A stretch of 7,522 nucleotides of DNA. It comes from Candidatus Berkelbacteria bacterium CG_4_9_14_3_um_filter_39_23 (lineage in GTDB: Bacteria > Patescibacteriota > UBA1384 > GWA2-35-9 > CG2-30-39-44). A program made the translations under genes and the position numbers. This document shows, one piece after another, positions 5,751 through 7,522 of the stretch. The notes under the pieces are model-generated. The model made no database searches. It was not told where the DNA came from and saw nothing but the letters and a program-made list of their open reading frames with translations. Location of the stretch: positions 1 through 7,522 of the forward strand of contig PFTZ01000072.1 of assembly GCA_002789815.1 (NCBI GenBank), given 5' to 3'. Each line of letters starts with the position of its first letter. Within the stretch, counting starts at the first letter, position 1.

Positions 5751-5960
5751 ATGAAAAATGAAGTAATAAAATTTGGTCAAAAAGTCCGCGAAATTCGCCT
5801 AAAAAAGAAAATGTCTCAAGGAGATATTGCAAGAATTCTTGACGTTCACAGGTCTTATATTAGCGGATTAGAACGGGGCGTCATAAATCCTTCGCTTTTA
5901 ACCATTCAAAAGGTTGCCAAGGCCTTGAATTTGAATATAAATGCAAAAGATTTAATTTAA
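5751..5960 (+). CDS. Small XRE-family helix-turn-helix regulator
   Basis: A 69-aa single-domain Cro/C1-type DNA-binding protein. The fold runs FGQKVREIRLKKKMSQ (8-23), the helix-turn-helix SQGDIARILDVHRSYISGLERG (22-43), then NPSLLTIQKVAKALNLN (46-62). The protein ends soon after, with no sensor or catalytic domain. Its size and HRSYISGLERGVINPSL sequence resemble controller (C) proteins of restriction-modification systems and small antitoxin or phage regulators. No methylase or nuclease partner is visible, so that role is unproven. The gene downstream begins 4 nt after its stop, so it probably regulates or is co-regulated with that gene. No Shine-Dalgarno is evident. Confidence 0.85.
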   Translation: MKNEVIKFGQKVREIRLKKKMSQGDIARILDVHRSYISGLERGVINPSLLTIQKVAKALNLNINAKDLI

Positions 5961-5964
5961 TAAT

Positions 5965-6828
5965 ATGGAAAATTTTGAAAAACAATTTAATCAACCGAAG
6001 CCACCGGAAGAAGCGAAAAATCCTGAGCCAAAACAAGAAGTTCCGTCAGTTTCAGAATCACCCCAAAGCCCGCCAGAAAATTTAAACAAGTCAACAGAAA
6101 GCCCGACAGAAAATCAAAAAAAAGTGGAAGGTCAGGAAAAGAATTTGAAACTAGAAGAAATAAGACACGATGTTGAAAGTATCAGCGACAGATTAGGTAA
6201 GCCGATTGAAGAAGGAATTAAAGAAACTGTCGTTATGTTTAAAGCGAATGAATTGCCAACATCCGATTCTTGCGAGGGTCATATTGAAAGAGGTTTACCC
6301 GTTCCTTATGTTGAAGTTTCGCCTTCAAATGAACCTGAAGAAAGATTTGTCGGCCAAAATGAAGCTTTTGAAAAAGTAGCAAAGAAATACAATATAACGC
6401 CAGAAGAAGCCAAAACATCAAAAATTGACGAGGCGTATTGGGAAGCGATGAAAGAATGTTCACAAAATGAAGAAACGGAAGAATACCAAAAATGGAACAA
6501 AGAAAATGAAAAATTATTAGCGAATAGCCACAATCTTTTGGAAGAATTTTACAAAGAAAGACAGGTTGAGCCGGATGAAAAATTAGAAATTGATGAAGGA
6601 GTTGGAAATTTTAGAATCCATAATGGCGGGGAGGATTACCAGCCAATAATTGAAAATGGGCGGGAATTTTCAGAGGAAGAAAAGAAAGCTCGTGCGGAAA
6701 AATTGGAAAAATACCGCCCAGAAATGAAAGAATTTACAACTTTCTTAAAAGAAAAATACTTTAATAAGGGTAATCTTTCTGAACGCGAATCTGAATCTAA
6801 AGATTTAGAAACAATGCGAAAACTTTAA
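5965..6828 (+). CDS. Conserved hypothetical protein with SCEGH motif; N-terminal part of a gene cut by TAA
   Basis: A 287-aa soluble, very charged protein with no membrane segment. Residues 1-60 are a Pro/Glu/Lys/Ser-rich disordered region. Residues 62-118 (LEEIRHDVESISDRLGKPIEEG, then KETVVMFKANELPTSDSCEGHIERGLPVPYVEV) form a compact domain with a striking SCEGH at 102-106. I recall similar hypothetical proteins in Patescibacteria but know no function. Residues 130-260 are mostly predicted helix, rich in Glu and Lys. It ends at TAA 6826-6828 in the middle of a helical segment (ETMRKL then EQEDKQKLQELRKQL). The same frame stays open for another 203 codons, so the intact gene probably spans 5965-7440 (491 codons). 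It starts 4 nt after the XRE stop, hence one operon. Confidence 0.65.
   Translation: MENFEKQFNQPKPPEEAKNPEPKQEVPSVSESPQSPPENLNKSTESPTENQKKVEGQEKNLKLEEIRHDVESISDRLGKPIEEGIKETVVMFKANELPTSDSCEGHIERGLPVPYVEVSPSNEPEERFVGQNEAFEKVAKKYNITPEEAKTSKIDEAYWEAMKECSQNEETEEYQKWNKENEKLLANSHNLLEEFYKERQVEPDEKLEIDEGVGNFRIHNGGEDYQPIIENGREFSEEEKKARAEKLEKYRPEMKEFTTFLKEKYFNKGNLSERESESKDLETMRKL
6826..6828 (+). other. In-frame TAA interrupting a 491-codon reading frame
   Basis: The frame from 5965 to 7440 contains this single stop. The residues on each side form one continuous charged helix, and a single base change from AAA, CAA or GAA would make TAA. It may be a nonsense mutation, a sequencing error, or a readthrough site. 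Confidence 0.7.
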
Positions 6829-6858
6829 GAGCAAGAAGATAAACAAAAACTGCAAGAA

Positions 6859-7440
6859 TTGCGGAAACAATTAAATATAACCGGAGGTAACCCCGAAACG
6901 CCTACCGAAGGAAAAATACAGGAATCACCAATACACGAACTTTTAGACAATAATCCCGAACTTGCAAAAATTTATAGTGAACGCATAAATACTTATGAAA
7001 TGGTTATCAATGAATCTGGGCAGATATTAAGCGATGGGCAAACCTACGAAAATAATCTCAAAATGCGTGCTTTGGTCGAGCTAGCAGACGCAATAAGAAA
7101 AGGTCTTACTGATGTTCAAGATGGACATGTTAGACTCTGGCGTGGCAATAGACCAAACGAAGCCGGCCACAATCCTTCATATACAAATTCATTAGAGGGC
7201 ATTGCGTTACCATTTTTACGTGGTTATAATGGGGTGCTTTCTTATATAGATGTTCCCCGAGAAGAAGCGAGAAAATATCTAACAAGTGGGGTCAAAGATT
7301 CTGAATTTATACTACCTTCAGAATTAGTTAAAAATGTAAAGATTGTAGGGTTTACTCCAGAGGAAGTAGATGAGATTAAGAAAAAAGCACGACCTTTATT
7401 TGAAACTAAACAAGGAAATGGATGGACAATAGTTGATTGA
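6859..7440 (+). CDS. C-terminal part of the interrupted gene; ADP-ribosyltransferase-like domain
   Basis: In the same frame as the preceding gene, open from 6829 to 7440. The first possible start is TTG 6859, without a Shine-Dalgarno; the next ATG is at 7000. It is therefore more likely the remainder of the interrupted protein than a separate gene. A helical linker (to about 380 in joint numbering) leads to a compact domain: VRLWRGNRP (389-397), SYTNSLEGIALPF (405-417), GVLSYIDVPREEA (422-435) and VKDSEFILPSEL (443-454). The order R, then S-T near a helix, then E in a strand resembles the R-S-E layout of ADP-ribosyltransferase folds, with candidate R393, S405 or S409 and E447. This is inference from pattern only; an uncharacterised domain is the alternative. 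It may be an effector controlled by the XRE protein. Confidence 0.5.
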   Translation: MRKQLNITGGNPETPTEGKIQESPIHELLDNNPELAKIYSERINTYEMVINESGQILSDGQTYENNLKMRALVELADAIRKGLTDVQDGHVRLWRGNRPNEAGHNPSYTNSLEGIALPFLRGYNGVLSYIDVPREEARKYLTSGVKDSEFILPSELVKNVKIVGFTPEEVDEIKKKARPLFETKQGNGWTIVD

Positions 7441-7448
7441 AGGATAGG

Positions 7449-7466
7449 AAAATCAGAGTGATTTTT
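7449..7466 (+). terminator. Candidate intrinsic terminator after the XRE operon
   Basis: AAAATCA (7449-7455) and TGATTTT (7459-7465) form a perfect 7-bp stem with a GAG loop, ending in a short T-run, 9 nt after the stop at 7440. The stem is AT-rich and so only moderately stable. Confidence 0.45.
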
Positions 7467-7473
7467 AATTAAC

Positions 7474-7516
7474 GGCGACGCGCCAACTCTGTTGGCACGA
7501 AATTCGGTGGCGACGG
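7474..7516. repeat. Hairpin repeat at the right edge
   Basis: GCCAAC-TCT-GTTGGC (7482-7496) is a 6-bp hairpin placed between two direct copies of GGCGACG (7474-7480 and 7509-7515). The layout is like the other dispersed hairpin repeats in this window. The element may continue past the edge. Confidence 0.45.
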
Positions 7517-7522
7517 AAAAAT

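Noticed and set aside
6826..6828. TAA as a reassigned sense codon
   Set aside because: rny and other genes end normally at TAA, so genome-wide reassignment is excluded; only local readthrough or mutation remains possible.

Overview
The window looks like a piece of an AT-rich Candidate Phyla Radiation (Patescibacteria, probably Parcubacteria-like) chromosome. This is inferred from a shortened UvrC, compact genes with weak ribosome binding sites, hypothetical proteins of a style I associate with that group, and many short dispersed hairpin repeats. TGA is used as a stop (uvrC, the C39-like gene, the last gene), so the UGA=Gly code of Gracilibacteria does not apply.

Layout. Positions 1-76 are a divergent intergenic region: the first codons of a minus-strand gene with a strong Shine-Dalgarno leave the left edge, and uvrC leaves to the right. 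uvrC (77-1462) overlaps by ATGA a membrane-anchored C39-like peptidase (1459-2274). A perfect-consensus promoter (2315-2343) then drives rny (RNase Y, 2438-3937). A small GxxExxY gene (3988-4356) and ymdB (4409-5188) follow, and then a tRNA-Pro(CGG) (5249-5323). Positions 5324-5750 are a noncoding, repeat-rich stretch. From 5751 there is a short operon: an XRE-type regulator and a large hypothetical protein. The large gene is cut by one in-frame TAA, and its C-terminal half resembles an ADP-ribosyltransferase fold.

How the genes relate. rny and ymdB are an established neighbour pair (RNA turnover and a 2',3'-cyclic nucleotide phosphodiesterase), and here the pair is split by the GxxExxY gene. 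That gene is bracketed by inverted copies of a degenerate CACAGATAC-type repeat. A third copy of the repeat abuts the ymdB stop codon, which suggests a small cassette inserted between the two genes. uvrC acts in nucleotide excision repair, but here it carries an in-frame repeat insertion and lacks its usual C-terminal HhH domain.

The most notable signals are the GxxExxY/repeat cassette, the XRE plus interrupted ART-like gene, the 21-bp inverted repeat that begins inside the tRNA 3' end, and the hairpin repeat translated within uvrC. No homology searches were possible; family names rest on motifs read by eye.
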